31,136 nt of DNA, taken from the NCBI GenBank assembly GCA_902492995.1, contig CABUNR010000012.1, positions 1 through 31,136 of the forward strand, given 5' to 3'. This stretch comes from OMSK01 sp902492995. Its GTDB lineage: Bacteria > Bacillota_I > Bacilli_A > RF39 > UBA660. This document shows, one piece after another, positions 31,080 through 31,136 of this stretch (positions are counted from its first letter, which is position 1; every line of letters starts with the position of its first letter). The translations under genes were made by a program, and so were the position numbers. The notes under the pieces were generated by a model. It was given only the letters and a program-made list of their open reading frames with translations, was not told the origin of the DNA and ran no database searches.

Positions 31080-31101
31080 CAGATGTAGTAAACTAGATGT
31101 G
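31080..31101. promoter_or_regulatory. Imperfect 22-base palindrome upstream of the regulator promoter
   Basis: CAGATGTAGT-AA-ACTAGATGTG, with 8 of 10 arm positions complementary and a perfect TAGT/ACTA core. It lies 14 bases upstream of the -35. A site of about 20 bases with such symmetry would suit binding by the dimeric NrtR-type protein encoded next to it; this is inference. Confidence 0.4.
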
Positions 31102-31136
31102 GGAATAATTATTAAAACATAAAAAAAGAGAAAACA

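Overview
The window is a very AT-rich, densely packed, almost entirely minus-strand stretch of a Gram-positive chromosome; only one gene (21829-22395) lies on the + strand. Bacillota of the Bacilli side is suggested by an hrcA-grpE-dnaK-dnaJ heat-shock operon with a CIRCE operator, the sporulation pair spoIIGA-sigE, genes resembling sirA, ylbD and ylbE, the trhP1-trhP2-greA order, sortase-anchored surface protein genes and strong AGGAGG-type ribosome sites. The base composition and the shortened sporulation proteins would suit an uncultured gut-type, spore-forming Bacilli lineage, but the species cannot be named from the sequence. The standard genetic code fits all genes.

Layout, left to right. 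1-85: start of a type IV prepilin gene cut by the window edge. 117-6728: hrcA, grpE, dnaK, an oligoendopeptidase F gene and dnaJ, read leftward from a consensus promoter that overlaps CIRCE. 6782-8334: sigE and spoIIGA, the pro-sigma-E factor and its membrane protease. 8356-9088: yqeY and rpsU. 9111-11709: a compact bacteriocin-type locus, with a C39-peptidase ABC exporter followed by four tiny genes, two of which encode peptides with textbook double-glycine leaders. 11777-13477: rsmD, a ylbE-like gene, a ylbD-like gene and a sirA-like gene. 13512-19322: tig, greA, trhP2, trhP1 and uvrC, mostly separated by clear terminators. 19342-21750: an 802-residue leucine-rich-repeat protein without a signal peptide. 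21829-22395: a YigZ/IMPACT family gene. 22403-29853: cell-envelope genes, namely an M23 peptidase with LysM and G5, a membrane-anchored cadherin-like protein, a glucosaminidase with a dockerin, a sortase and a thioester adhesin. 29875-31065: a prepilin-like gene translationally coupled to an NrtR-type regulator with a degraded Nudix box.

The most interesting part is 9111-11709. Its four small genes have 54 to 159 bases each and are easily missed by length cut-offs. Together with the exporter, which carries its own leader protease, they look like a two- or three-component class II bacteriocin system. Its peptides share a C-terminal pattern of GxxxG, then Arg, then Cys, and a 17-residue cationic amphipathic peptide is encoded directly after the exporter. 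Other notable points are an eleven-cysteine N-terminal tail on GrpE, a split or double CIRCE arrangement, a peptidase gene inside the chaperone operon, a 77-base overlap between adhesin and sortase genes, and a probably non-catalytic Nudix regulator with a palindrome upstream.
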